The translations under genes and the position numbers were made by a program. From an uncultured Prevotella sp. (GTDB lineage: Bacteria > Bacteroidota > Bacteroidia > Bacteroidales > Bacteroidaceae): a stretch of DNA of 64,000 nt. The notes below the pieces were generated by a model. That model saw only the letters and a program-made list of their open reading frames with translations, had not been told where the DNA came from and ran no database searches. Below, piece after piece: positions 16,195 through 25,646 of this stretch (positions within the stretch are counted from its first letter, which is position 1; every line of letters begins with the position of its first letter). The DNA is taken from positions 28,769 to 92,768 of the forward strand of contig CAMNPM010000004.1 in NCBI GenBank assembly GCA_946548065.1. The letters run 5' to 3'.

Positions 16195-17313
16195 ATGAAA
16201 ATACTGCATTTAGGTAAGTTCTATCCCGTTGGTGGCGGCGTGGAGAAAGTCATGCTGGATATTGTTAAAGGCTTGTCGGAGAGAGACATTGCTTGTGATA
16301 TGTTGTGCGCCAATGTAGGGAAAGGCAGTAGGGAAATCGTTTTGACTCCTCAGAACCGCATAATCTGTACCCGGACACTTCTGAAGAAATATGCTACGAT
16401 GATATCGCCGCAGATGATTACGACATTGAGAAGGATTGCGGCATCGTATGATATCGTGCATGTTCACCATCCTGATCCGATGGCCGCTCTCAGTCTATGG
16501 CTGTCGGGATACAAAGGTAGGGTAGTGCTACACTGGCATAGCGACATTGTCAAGCAAAAGAAGCTGCTGGGCCTCTATCTGCCCCTGCAGAGCTGGCTCA
16601 TACGCAGAGCCGACTTGATTGTGGGTACCACTTCTGTCTACATCGCAGCATCAAGATACCTGACAGAGGTGCAGCACAAATGTACTCATCTGCTTATTGG
16701 CATACCTCCAGTAGTGCCAAAGGCCGATGCCGTGGAGCTAATCCGCCGTCGATATGCTCATAAGAAGATTGTTTTCTCTCTTGGAAGGTTGGTGCATTAC
16801 AAGGGTTACCGTTATCTCATAGATGCTGCCGGGCATCTGGACGACAGCTATGTGGTACTGATAGGCGGCTCAGGGCCCTTGCGCGATGAACTGCAGCAGC
16901 AGATAGACGACAATGGGTTGAACAATCGCGTCAGGTTGCTGGGATCTCTGACGGACGAAGAGTTGCCGGCATACTATGGCGCCTGCGATGTCTACTGTCT
17001 GAGTAGTATTATGAAGACAGAGGCCTTTGCCATTGTGCAGATTGAGGCGATGTCGTGTGGAAAGCCTGTCGTGTCTTGTAACATAGAAGGGTCTGGAGTA
17101 CCCTGGGTCAATGCTGATGGTGAGTCGGGCCTGGTGGTCGAGGTAGAGGACGGGCAGGCACTGGCAGATGCCATTCGTCGTATTATGGACCGTCCTGACT
17201 TCTACGAGCAACTCTCCGCAGGCGCACTCAACCGCTATCAGAAGTTTTTTACCAAGGAAAAGATGATAGACCGCTGCGTTGAGCTCTATCAGCAGTTACT
17301 CCGCCGGGCTTAA
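16195..17313 (+). CDS. Family 4 glycosyltransferase (GT-B)
   Basis: 372 residues from MKILHLGKFYPVGGGVEKV at 16195; the track start adds 23 residues that lie in the promoter. Rossmann-type acceptor domain (PVGGGVEKVMLDIVKGL, VVLHWHSDIVKQKK) followed by the donor domain with SLGRLVHYKGYRYLID and the EAFAIVQIEAMSCGKPVV signature containing the EX7E motif. It probably adds one sugar of the surface polysaccharide at the cytoplasmic membrane face. It stands alone on the plus strand, divergent from the aminotransferase operon, and overlaps the broken glycosyltransferase tail to tail by 18 bases. Confidence 0.9.
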   Translation: MKILHLGKFYPVGGGVEKVMLDIVKGLSERDIACDMLCANVGKGSREIVLTPQNRIICTRTLLKKYATMISPQMITTLRRIAASYDIVHVHHPDPMAALSLWLSGYKGRVVLHWHSDIVKQKKLLGLYLPLQSWLIRRADLIVGTTSVYIAASRYLTEVQHKCTHLLIGIPPVVPKADAVELIRRRYAHKKIVFSLGRLVHYKGYRYLIDAAGHLDDSYVVLIGGSGPLRDELQQQIDDNGLNNRVRLLGSLTDEELPAYYGACDVYCLSSIMKTEAFAIVQIEAMSCGKPVVSCNIEGSGVPWVNADGESGLVVEVEDGQALADAIRRIMDRPDFYEQLSAGALNRYQKFFTKEKMIDRCVELYQQLLRRA

Positions 17314-18133
17314 AGTCTTTTCTATAAGCCGGATGGCTGTTTCTGCCGTCTTCATGAAATTGTATTTGTTCTCTACCCAGTCGTCAACGTTGCAGTCGCC
17401 CGAAGGAATATGCATCAGCTTTTCTGCCAAGTCATCGCTGTCGCCACAATGGAAGAAGATGGCGGGAGTGCCTTGGTAGATTTCCCGATGCGTGGGGATG
17501 TCGGAAACTATAGCGGGTGTCCCAAGATACATTGCTTCCAATGGCGGGATGCCAAAACCTTCATAGTGTGAAGGGGATACTAAGGCCCGAGCTCCCGACA
17601 GCAGTTGGAAGAGCCGGAAGTTGTCTGCATCGGTGACAAACTCGATGTCATCATCGTGTTGCTCCATCAGTCGCAGCACGTCTGCATCCATTGTACGGGC
17701 ATCTTTGCGCCCTATAATCAGAAGCCTGCAGTCAAAACGCCCCGTAGCCCGTGCTTTGTGGTAGGCTTCTGTCAGGTCCTTGATGCCTTTGTATATCTTC
17801 AGGTTGCCAAGATATACGATGTAGTTGCCTTTCTGTTCCTTGCATCCGTATTCCTGCCGGTATTGTTTCAACTCTTGTCCGATGCCGTTGTACACTACTT
17901 GTACGTCACCCCGAAGCAGAAGAGTTCCTGCAGTGTGAAACTCTAAACAATGGAGCTATGCGATACACCTCTATGCCGTTGACGGTGTCCATGCGCGTGA
18001 TGCCGTCTTGACTGAAGCATACCACATAGTTGTCAAAGGAACTCAGCCCCTCGGCCATATATTTCGTAACCGTCTCAATGCCGCCCTCCACAGGGGAATA
18101 GTATTTTGCAATCTGGAGTATCGTTTTTTTCAT
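17296..18133 (-). pseudogene. Broken family 4 glycosyltransferase: N-terminal and C-terminal pieces out of frame
   Basis: The 5' piece (17906-18133) encodes MKKTILQIAKYYSPVEGGIE through VYRIAPLFRV, a GT4 acceptor-domain start, then runs out of frame to a stop. The 3' piece (to 17296) encodes a GT4 donor domain: VVYNGIG, YLGNLKIYKGIKDL, SHYEGFGIPPLEAMYLGTP. Together they make about 270 residues against about 370-390 for an intact enzyme, so roughly 100 residues are missing as well as the frame. The two halves resemble different GT4 subfamilies, so a deletion joining two neighbouring genes is as likely as decay of one gene. The 199-residue ORF depends on a GTG start and would lack the acceptor domain. 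Confidence 0.8.
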
Positions 18134-18214
18134 GAAGAATCTGTTATTACTTATAACACCTTTTTACTTTGAATATTGTTGAGATACACGGTCTGTTTGT
18201 TATATATGAAAGGG

Positions 18215-19111
18215 TCAACCCAGAAATTTACAGATTATTTGTTGTGCTTTTTGTGCTAAATAGATTTCCCATAGAGGATATTTCATATATTTGTGGTAGT
18301 AGATTATGTCGGAGTCGCGAATGATTTGATTCACGAAATTATAATGGCGCTTGGATTCCTTGTAGCTACTTTGACCTCCAAGGTGGGTTACGCTTACAGA
18401 TGCTTCATAGTAGCTACGTTTACCGATGGCTTTCATGCGTTCAGCCAATATTTCTTCTTCGCGATATAGGAAAGTACTATTGTCCATCATGCCTACACGT
18501 ATGTAATCGGAAAGTTCAACCATAAAGAAACACCCAACAAGCGTGTTATAAAAGCCGCTAACTAATTGTTTCGTTTGTTTCTCGCTTCTTTTTTTTAGAA
18601 GATTTGGAACCCAGCGCATGCTAATGGGATAGATGGTATAAAGCATATAGCGTTTCCATAATGACCAATAAGGAAAGGGTCCTTGGGCGTTTCCGCCTGG
18701 CTTTAATATCTTTGGGGCAAAGCATCCTATTGAGTTGTCGTTTGCCCGTCGGTTGATGAGATGAGATATTACATCGGTATCATTGATGATGATATCGTCG
18801 TTGGAAAATAAAATATACTTAGAATGAATAAAGCGTTCAACAAAAAAAGCACCTTGATTGTTCCCTCGGGCAAAGCCTTGATTATCCTCGTTGTACAAGA
18901 TGATAACTTTGGAACCGTTATATTCGTTTCCTGTCGAAATCTCGGAATTTGGAATCGATGTATGTAAGTTATCGTTTGATTCCTTTGTTGCTTCATTGTT
19001 TACGATGACAATGTGATCAACCTCAGGACACTTGTTAAGTTCCTGGTTGACATATTTGCATGTCATTTCTTCGTTTCTATAGCTTACTATAATGGCAGAG
19101 ACCAAACTCAT
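18215..19111 (-). CDS. Family 2 glycosyltransferase (rhamnosyltransferase-like)
   Basis: 298 residues with the GT-A start VSAIIVSYRNEEMTCKYV, DNQGFARGNNQGA and the metal-binding motif SNDDIIIND. A late His-containing stretch (VSVTHLGGQSS) resembles rhamnosyltransferase-type GT2 enzymes that act on polyprenyl-linked repeat units. Donor and acceptor cannot be told from sequence. Seven... bases or fewer separate it from the upstream GT4 gene, so both are in the same polysaccharide operon. Codon use is AT-rich like its neighbours to 25 kb. Confidence 0.85.
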   Translation of the reverse strand: MSLVSAIIVSYRNEEMTCKYVNQELNKCPEVDHIVIVNNEATKESNDNLHTSIPNSEISTGNEYNGSKVIILYNEDNQGFARGNNQGAFFVERFIHSKYILFSNDDIIINDTDVISHLINRRANDNSIGCFAPKILKPGGNAQGPFPYWSLWKRYMLYTIYPISMRWVPNLLKKRSEKQTKQLVSGFYNTLVGCFFMVELSDYIRVGMMDNSTFLYREEEILAERMKAIGKRSYYEASVSVTHLGGQSSYKESKRHYNFVNQIIRDSDIIYYHKYMKYPLWEIYLAQKAQQIICKFLG

Positions 19112-19117
19112 AGAATG

Positions 19118-20284
19118 TTAATCCTTTAAAATTTTGGAGTAAACATTTGTAACGATGTCTAATGTGATGCTTTTCCACGAATTGTTGCCCGTTTCAAAGT
19201 CGGAATGGATATTTTTTGCAAATTCTTCTACAAGTTTTGGATTTTCCAGCAAGTAGTTAATTCCTTTGCGGAGAGAGTCGGTATCGTTGGGGGACACAAT
19301 TTTTCCGTATCTGCCGTCAATGACCTCATTAGGTAGATTCCCTACGTTGGTACAAATCATGGGCTTGTCAAGGGCGATGGCTGATTTTGTAACACCACTT
19401 TGCGTCGCAGATTTATAGGGCAGTATGACAAATAGACTATTTACTATGAGCGTAGCAAGTTCACCATTCTCTATGTATCTGTTCAGGACAATGATATCGT
19501 CATCGTGGGTGTTATGCAGAACGTTGCCTTCAATGTCTTTTCCAGCTATCACTAATTTTACTTGATGATTCTTGCAATTTGACATTTTAAAGGCTTTGAT
19601 AAGAATGTCAATACCTTTATATGGTCTGATGGTTCCAAAAAACAGTATGTATTTGCCGTATTTATTACGTTCGATAGGATAGCCTCTCAGGTATGTATAG
19701 GGGCCAAGTTTTGAAAAAAATATTTGATGGGTGTTAGGATTCAGATTTTTTTCCAAAAGATTGGCGTCTACGTGTGATAGCAATAGGATATTGTTGAAAT
19801 GCTTTAGCGTAAGACTGCGGCAAATTCTATCATACCAATAATGTGTAAAAGAAGGCTTGTCGTGAGGGACTATGTCATGGATGGTAACTATTTTTTTGAT
19901 ATTTTTGGAAATATGTTTGGTCAGCAATACTTGTAAAAGTCCATACATGGTTATGTGCAGAATATCTGGTTGATATTCATTGATAACCTCGGCGACTTTC
20001 TTGGCCAGAATTGATGAAGTTTTATAATTGGAGCCTTTTGGATTGTTTACGATGGACCAATGCTCAAGTGTTAGCATGTTGGTATATTTTTCCATGCCAG
20101 GATATTGGGTAGCAGGTATTACACCCAATTCGTCAAGCTGACTTTCCAGACTGATAGCTCCTGACTTTTTCGTCTTAGGCAATATTAACATCAATACCTT
20201 TACATCGACAAGCTTTTCAAGCTCGGCAACATAAGAAATCTCTAAATCAGAGAATGGAATATTTGTGAAATATAATACTTTCAT
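19118..20284 (-). CDS. Family 4 glycosyltransferase
   Basis: 388 residues. N-terminal domain starts MKVLYFTNIPFSDLEISYV; the C-terminal donor domain has ILFFGTIRPYKGIDILIKAF, KLVIAGKDIEG and ILPYKSATQSGVTKSAIALDKP, where the usual EGFG stretch is replaced by SATQSGV, as in some GT4 enzymes. Cytoplasmic, membrane-associated, adding one sugar to the repeat unit. Tight spacing on both sides (six and nine bases) places it in the wza-to-glycosyltransferase operon. Strongly AT-rich. Specificity unknown. Confidence 0.83.
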   Translation of the reverse strand: MKVLYFTNIPFSDLEISYVAELEKLVDVKVLMLILPKTKKSGAISLESQLDELGVIPATQYPGMEKYTNMLTLEHWSIVNNPKGSNYKTSSILAKKVAEVINEYQPDILHITMYGLLQVLLTKHISKNIKKIVTIHDIVPHDKPSFTHYWYDRICRSLTLKHFNNILLLSHVDANLLEKNLNPNTHQIFFSKLGPYTYLRGYPIERNKYGKYILFFGTIRPYKGIDILIKAFKMSNCKNHQVKLVIAGKDIEGNVLHNTHDDDIIVLNRYIENGELATLIVNSLFVILPYKSATQSGVTKSAIALDKPMICTNVGNLPNEVIDGRYGKIVSPNDTDSLRKGINYLLENPKLVEEFAKNIHSDFETGNNSWKSITLDIVTNVYSKILKD

Positions 20285-20293
20285 ATTTGCTTA

Positions 20294-20842
20294 TTATCTT
20301 AACCAAGGTCTGTAATATAGCTCATATGTTAACGGGTTATTCCGTAGACCTATTCGCTTGGCAGGCACTCCTCCCCAAATCTCATTGGCGGGAATGTCTT
20401 TTGTTACGATAGCGCCAGCTGCAATAATAGCCCCTCGTCCTATTTTAACTCCTGGAAGAATTTGGGCGCGGCATCCCACCCATACATGGTCTTCTATGAC
20501 CACTGGAGCAGATGTCGTTTGATGAGAAATTGAAGATACATCGTGTTCTAGTGTCCATATCATAGCCTCCGCAGCAATGTCAACATTGTCGCCAATGGTC
20601 AGTGTGGAGCCTCTTCCGTCAAGAAATACTCTTTGATTGATAATGACATGATTGCCGATGAATATGTTTTTAGGATTCCACAATTCTACGTGACGGAGTA
20701 CTGATGAACTTGAACCGAAGTGGCCGGAAAAAATACGCATGAAAAGAATCCTAACCCAATGGAAATGTGACCACATAACTATGTCCGTGAGTAGCTGTCG
20801 AACTCCCTCTTTAATAGACCATATTTCGTATCGGATATTCAT
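20294..20842 (-). CDS. Left-handed beta-helix acyltransferase (WbbJ/maltose O-acetyltransferase type)
   Basis: 182 residues with hexapeptide repeats (IFIGNHVIINQRVFLDG, LTIGDNVDIAAEAMIW, VVIEDHVWVGCRAQILPGVKIGRGAIIAAGAIVTKDIP). The His in LEHDVSS fits the catalytic position. It should transfer an acetyl group from acetyl-CoA to a sugar of the repeat unit. It lies between the polymerase and a GT4 gene of the same operon. Acceptor sugar unknown. Confidence 0.88.
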   Translation of the reverse strand: MNIRYEIWSIKEGVRQLLTDIVMWSHFHWVRILFMRIFSGHFGSSSSVLRHVELWNPKNIFIGNHVIINQRVFLDGRGSTLTIGDNVDIAAEAMIWTLEHDVSSISHQTTSAPVVIEDHVWVGCRAQILPGVKIGRGAIIAAGAIVTKDIPANEIWGGVPAKRIGLRNNPLTYELYYRPWLR

Positions 20843-20865
20843 ATTGGTTTGTTTTAATAGATTTT

Positions 20866-22026
20866 TTATTGTTCGCCGTAACGATTGTGGATATATAATC
20901 GCTCCTCGTATGACTTAGCACCGAAAAGAACATTATCATATTGGCTTGTTATGACATTGGTATGACCTATCATTTTAAGCATGCAATAGAAGAAAAGAAA
21001 ACCAACGAAGAGCCTTCTGTTGTTTTCTATCGAATAACACTTAATAATATCTCGCCACAATATCCAATAGGCGAAAATGAACAAGTAAGACATTCGCAAA
21101 CTGGCTTCCTTGAACTCGCTGAAATAAAAAGTCAACACGAAGTAGATGATGAAAGAGTTGATGAAAATAGCATTGTTTTTTCTCACCTCCACCAGTTTGT
21201 CATAATAGCAGAAGACAAGAAAACAAGAAAAAAGACGTTCCAAATATCCTATTGAAATACCGCTAGCTACATCCATAGTTCCAGAAGTATATGCTTTAAG
21301 CATATCTGAAAGTCGTCCACTGTCTGTGCCTATGAAAATGGACATTATTTTCAGAAAAATAGAAGTGTGTGTGAGGAAAATGTAATTGCCTAAGAGAAAA
21401 ATGCCTACAAAAATCCATTTATTGATTCTTTTGTGGAGAAAGAAGTAGGTTGGTAGGTACATTAAGGCTGATAGATGAAATGTGATTGCAAGAATACATA
21501 ATAGGAAAAATTGGATGGGTTTGCGTTCGTCAATGTATTTAATTGCGTTAATAAAAATCATAATGGCGATGGTGTTTCGCATTAGATTTGTACTCATGAT
21601 GATACCTCCGAAACAGAGATACAGAATAGCCGCAAAAGGGAAATTGTCAAATTTCTGCTGTTTAAAGAAATTAAATAGTAAGGCAGTGCTTATAGCAGTG
21701 CATACAAAATTGAAAAAATAATAGTTGTCGAAGATGCTCTTGCATGTAGCCATTAAAAAAGTAAAACCAGGCTCGCATGTCCATTGTGAGTTTTTATACG
21801 TATAAACGTTATACCATACATTTTCAAAAGAGCATTTCTGGAATAGAGTATAGTATATCTGCCAGTCATCAAAGATAAATCCCCTAAATCCGAAAAATAC
21901 GAGCATGACCGCAAAGCAGAAAAAAATAATCTTGCTTTGTGTATCTTTGTCTTCTGTCTGTTCATAATGCATGGACAGATAGAAGAGAAACAGCAGGAGT
22001 ATCAGATATGGGATTGTGTAAATCAT
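20866..22026 (-). CDS. EpsG-family polysaccharide polymerase (Wzy function)
   Basis: 386-residue hydrophobic protein with about ten membrane segments and the EpsG-type pattern (FFGFRGFIFDDWQIYYTLF, SQWTCEPGFTFL, STNLMRNTIAIMIF, AITFHLSALMYLP). Such proteins polymerise repeat units at the periplasmic face in Wzx/Wzy pathways. Its stop overlaps the... start region of its upstream partner wzz by four bases, which suggests coupled translation of polymerase and chain-length regulator. Confidence 0.83.
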   Translation of the reverse strand: MIYTIPYLILLLFLFYLSMHYEQTEDKDTQSKIIFFCFAVMLVFFGFRGFIFDDWQIYYTLFQKCSFENVWYNVYTYKNSQWTCEPGFTFLMATCKSIFDNYYFFNFVCTAISTALLFNFFKQQKFDNFPFAAILYLCFGGIIMSTNLMRNTIAIMIFINAIKYIDERKPIQFFLLCILAITFHLSALMYLPTYFFLHKRINKWIFVGIFLLGNYIFLTHTSIFLKIMSIFIGTDSGRLSDMLKAYTSGTMDVASGISIGYLERLFSCFLVFCYYDKLVEVRKNNAIFINSFIIYFVLTFYFSEFKEASLRMSYLFIFAYWILWRDIIKCYSIENNRRLFVGFLFFYCMLKMIGHTNVITSQYDNVLFGAKSYEERLYIHNRYGEQ

Positions 22027-23090
22027 TTCTTATATTTCGCTTTCAGCTTATTGACAGCTTCTCTAAGATACATAATCCATAGGGCGCATAATATTGCTCC
22101 AAAAATCATGTAGCCAATAACCATAAGCGAGCGTGGAAAACTCGAGGCCTTTAATGGAATACTGGCTTCTTGTATGACAGAGAAAGCAGGCATTCTCTCT
22201 TGAAGTTTGGCACGTGCAACGTGGAGTTGCTTTGTCATTTGCTGATATACACCGTATTTTAGCTGCATATCATTCTCTAATTCTTCCAATTTCGATTGAT
22301 ATGAAGCCATTACAACATTTGTACTGGCATCAGCAGTGTTGGCATATTTGCGTCGTGCATTTTCATAATCCTGCTTGGCGTCGTTGAATAATGATTCATA
22401 ATAATTCACATCTATGCGGGATTTTTTTGTCCTGTATTGGATGATGTACTGTTGAAGGCGGGAGAGAATGGTGTCAGCCATGATGGCAGAAACCACGGGG
22501 TCGTTGTCCTCAAAGGAGATAGAGATTACACTGGTTTTCTTGTCAACGATACAGGAAACCCGCGAACGAAAGAGCGTACAAACATTAGACTGTTCTTTCG
22601 TTAGGCAGAAGGGGTCTATTTCTTTAGAACTTGTTCCACCGTCTTTTTCAAATAGTTGAGAAATCCAAATCGTAGGCCAAGACCAGAAAGGGACTTTAAT
22701 ATCTTCTATAATGTGATTGTAGTATGTTTTTTCTGTGCTGTCCTTTAATCGAACTTTAACATTGAATAAATTTATGATAAAGCGTGATGAGGCAATAACA
22801 TCTGGATAAATTTCAGGATAGATAGCGTCGATACTTGAATTATTAGAGTTAAAATTCACGCCAACCATTGATGCCAGATCACTCAAGTTATCCAACATAC
22901 CTCCTGCTCCTGATACTTCAGGTGCCAAAAGGACGTTTGTCGTGTATGACTTGGGCGTGTTTAAAGCAATCACTACGCCAACCACAGCCGAAACTCCTAC
23001 AAACTTCAATAGCAGTTTCCATTCCGTAAGTACCCGCTTGACGATGCCTATGATGTCAATTTCAAGACTTTTCTTTTTGTTTTCTTCCAT
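22023..23090 (-). CDS. Wzz-type polysaccharide chain-length determinant
   Basis: 355 residues. N-terminal cytoplasmic segment, TM1 (about 28-46, LLKFVGVSAVVGVVIAL), a large periplasmic domain with a predicted coiled coil (NYYESLFNDAKQDYENARRKY), the Pro-rich motif AFSVIQEASIPLKASSFPRS before TM2 (about 322-342) and a basic tail. No tyrosine kinase domain is attached and none is seen nearby. It sets polymer length together with the EpsG-type polymerase; the genes overlap by four bases (ATGA). Confidence 0.9.
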   Translation of the reverse strand: MEENKKKSLEIDIIGIVKRVLTEWKLLLKFVGVSAVVGVVIALNTPKSYTTNVLLAPEVSGAGGMLDNLSDLASMVGVNFNSNNSSIDAIYPEIYPDVIASSRFIINLFNVKVRLKDSTEKTYYNHIIEDIKVPFWSWPTIWISQLFEKDGGTSSKEIDPFCLTKEQSNVCTLFRSRVSCIVDKKTSVISISFEDNDPVVSAIMADTILSRLQQYIIQYRTKKSRIDVNYYESLFNDAKQDYENARRKYANTADASTNVVMASYQSKLEELENDMQLKYGVYQQMTKQLHVARAKLQERMPAFSVIQEASIPLKASSFPRSLMVIGYMIFGAILCALWIMYLREAVNKLKAKYKK

Positions 23091-23095
23091 ATAAT

Positions 23096-23842
23096 TTAAG
23101 TAAATATCCCTTTAATGAGGGACTGAGTTGTTATTTTGATGAAATGAATGAATTTCCTTAGATTAAACCTTCTTTCGGAGGTAATGAGGTAGTTGTACCA
23201 AAAACTCCGGATGGTATGGTCAGAGATGCCTTCCTTTAGGAAAGACTGTATTTCCAAATTTAATTTGTAAAATCTGAAACCTTGTTTGTAAAGACGATGA
23301 ATGAGTTCCCAGTCTAGTGCATATCCCAGTTGATTGTGCTTGCTGAGGTCGAACTTGTTGGCCTTGTGGACCTTTGCTCTTACGAATGAGGAACCGTGTC
23401 TATAGGCAGGCACTAAATCCATGATACCAGGATTGGCATAGGCTTCGATGTGACGGGATTTTCCGTGGCGGATTTCCCGTGAATTACCATAGATGATATC
23501 AGCCTCTATTTTATGGCTTAGTTCCATGCAACGCTGTAGTACGTTCTTATTTGCAAACAAGTCGCCACTATTCAGAAAGTTTATCCAGTCACCGGTTGCA
23601 TGCTCAATCCCTTTGTTCATTGCGTCATAAATACCTGCATCTGTCTCCGAACACCAAAAAGCAAGTTGGTCTCCATATTCACGGATAATGTCAACAGTGC
23701 CGTCAGTACTTCCACCGTCTATGACAATGTATTCCTTTTCTTCCCACGTTTGTGAAAAGAAACTCTCCATGGTTTCCCTGATATGTGTTACATCATTGAA
23801 TACAACTGTAATGACACTAATCTTATTGCCTATTTTTTCCAT
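23096..23842 (-). CDS. Family 2 glycosyltransferase (WcaE-like)
   Basis: 248 residues from the ATG at 23842; the track start at 23863 is a TTG inside wzx. GT-A features: ISVITVVFNDVTHIRETMES, YIVIDGGSTDGTVDIIREY, DAGIYDAMNKGIEHATGDWI and the motif LNSGDLF. The sequence resembles WcaE-type enzymes of colanic-acid-like loci. Its start overlaps the wzx end by 13 bases and it is followed after five bases by wzz. Substrate unknown. Confidence 0.88.
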   Translation of the reverse strand: MEKIGNKISVITVVFNDVTHIRETMESFFSQTWEEKEYIVIDGGSTDGTVDIIREYGDQLAFWCSETDAGIYDAMNKGIEHATGDWINFLNSGDLFANKNVLQRCMELSHKIEADIIYGNSREIRHGKSRHIEAYANPGIMDLVPAYRHGSSFVRAKVHKANKFDLSKHNQLGYALDWELIHRLYKQGFRFYKLNLEIQSFLKEGISDHTIRSFWYNYLITSERRFNLRKFIHFIKITTQSLIKGIFT

Positions 23843-25167
23843 ATTCCCGTGGCTTTTTGACAAATTATTAGTCTACACTGATAAAGGTGTATAAGGCTCA
23901 TTATAGCATAGCATATAGCCATACTAAGCACAATGCCTTCAATTCCCCATATACGACCGTAAATAACGATTGCTATTAGGTATGCAACAGTACAAAATAT
24001 AGATGTAAGAATTTGCACCCGTATTGTGTTTAAACCATTAAGGAGGTAGGTAACACAGTTGTTCAGGTTAAAGAATGTGATGAAGGTTAGCACGGCTGCT
24101 GATACAGAAAGAGGAATCGTAACTGAGCGTCCAATCCAAAAAAGGTAAAAAATATTACATATCGAAAGCATGATAAGTCCGGCAAAAACTGTTAACCCCC
24201 AAAAAAATAATGTTTTGCTGAAAGTCTGACGAATCCATGTCCAGTCATTTTTGACGTATGCATCAGTATAAGCATTCCATATCGGTGCAATTATAATTGT
24301 ATACCCTATAATCAAAAGGTTAAAGAACTTATATGCAATGTTGTATGTTGTTACTGCTTCTGGCCCTTGATAATGGGAAATAAAGAAGTTTGACCCACCA
24401 AAAATAATCAGGCAACTGGTTATCTGTATGATAAAGAAACCAGAACCTTTCATAATAATGTTTTTACTAAAATCAATGTCGATGCATTTTAAGGATGGTC
24501 TAAAGGCTGGATATTTTGTAAAGAGGGGAAGTCCTCCTAAAAGGAAAACTAGAACAGGAATGCCCATAAAGGTGGTGACAACGTAAATGAGATTGCCTGT
24601 GGTAGTTTTTGATAGAATGAATATTGTAATTAGTGCTAATACAGAACCTCCAACTGTTAGGAGGTCATTGATTGCATATTTCTGCATAGCGACATAGATG
24701 AATCCGATATTTTTGGCTACAAATTGAATGAGCGTCAGTATAAGTGCGGATAATATCACAGTCTGTAGAGTACTATTATTGATATTTGAGGTATTGAGTA
24801 TCTGGCAAAAATCAAGGTTCTTGATTAAAAGGGCTGATATGAGTCCAATAATAAATGCCCCCAAAAACAGCATGGCAAAAGCTGAACTTATATATGCTCG
24901 TGCTGCTTTATAGTCATTGATAGATATTGCCGCTGTAAGATAGTTGCGCATACCATTGCCTAGTCCAATATCAAAAGTGTAGATCCAAAAAGCCATAGAC
25001 GAGATCGCCATCCATAGACCGTACGGTTCTTTGTCCAAATAATCAAGTGTTACAGGAACAACTAAAAAGGAAGTACAAAGACTAACAGCTTTTAATACGC
25101 CAGAGAATATAATGTTATTGCGTAACATTGTATTTCTGTTGTTAAGCTTAATCTTTTTTTCTTCCAT
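23830..25167 (-). CDS. Wzx-type polysaccharide flippase (MOP superfamily)
   Basis: 445 residues and about 12-14 membrane segments. The N-terminal part (NIIFSGVLKAVSLCTSFLVVPVTLDYLDKEPYGLW) and FDIGLGNGMRNYL are typical of polysaccharide flippases. It moves the lipid-linked repeat unit from the cytoplasmic to the periplasmic face. It follows the AAA-nuclease remnant after nine bases and overlaps the GT2 gene. Strongly AT-rich compared with wza upstream, so the repeat-unit cassette may have been acquired or exchanged from here downstream. Confidence 0.9.
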   Translation of the reverse strand: MEEKKIKLNNRNTMLRNNIIFSGVLKAVSLCTSFLVVPVTLDYLDKEPYGLWMAISSMAFWIYTFDIGLGNGMRNYLTAAISINDYKAARAYISSAFAMLFLGAFIIGLISALLIKNLDFCQILNTSNINNSTLQTVILSALILTLIQFVAKNIGFIYVAMQKYAINDLLTVGGSVLALITIFILSKTTTGNLIYVVTTFMGIPVLVFLLGGLPLFTKYPAFRPSLKCIDIDFSKNIIMKGSGFFIIQITSCLIIFGGSNFFISHYQGPEAVTTYNIAYKFFNLLIIGYTIIIAPIWNAYTDAYVKNDWTWIRQTFSKTLFFWGLTVFAGLIMLSICNIFYLFWIGRSVTIPLSVSAAVLTFITFFNLNNCVTYLLNGLNTIRVQILTSIFCTVAYLIAIVIYGRIWGIEGIVLSMAICYAIMSLIHLYQCRLIICQKATGIWKK

Positions 25168-25176
25168 ACTTTCTCT

Positions 25177-25629
25177 TTATTTCTTCAACAGGTTTGTTAC
25201 CTTTTCTATTCTGCACTCATGTCTCTTGGTTTTGGGGTCGTAGTTAATGCCTACGAGGATAACCTGACCGTCGTATTGGGCAACTTTGCCTGTATACTCT
25301 TTCTTATGTATCTGGCTGATGGCAGCATTGGCCGAGTTGTCATACTTCGGCTCAAGCAGTATTTTGTTCAGGTGTTGCTCGAATGAGGCATCGCCTGTTA
25401 TCTTCAAGTCTTCGAACAGGTGGCGTGAGTCGCATGACTGGTCGTAGTATGCAAACAGCATCTTGGCCGCCATCGACTTGCCGAAGCGACGGCAACGACT
25501 GACACAGCTCATGCAGTGTTCGGTGTTCAGCGTACTGTTGATGACGGAGATCAGCGCAGACTTGTCGACATATTCTCCGTTGCGTGCTCTCTGGAATCCC
25601 GAGTTGCCAGTGTTGATATATGTTCCCAT
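25177..25629 (-). pseudogene. Internally deleted AAA-ATPase-like / PD-(D/E)XK nuclease family protein
   Basis: The start at 25629 gives MGTYINTGNSGFQRARN, the usual N-terminus of the abundant Bacteroidetes family joining an AAA-ATPase-like domain to a PD-(D/E)XK nuclease-like domain. The P-loop region CRRFGKSMAAKML is present. After SFEQHLNK the text jumps to ILLEPKYDNSANAAISQI, the C-terminal nuclease part. The product is 150 residues against about 500 or more, so most of the ATPase domain and the start of the nuclease domain are gone, with the frame kept. It sits 17 bases after the wza-like gene and nine before wzx. Probably a remnant rather than a working gene. Confidence 0.8.
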
Positions 25630-25646
25630 ACCTTTGTCCTCTCTCC

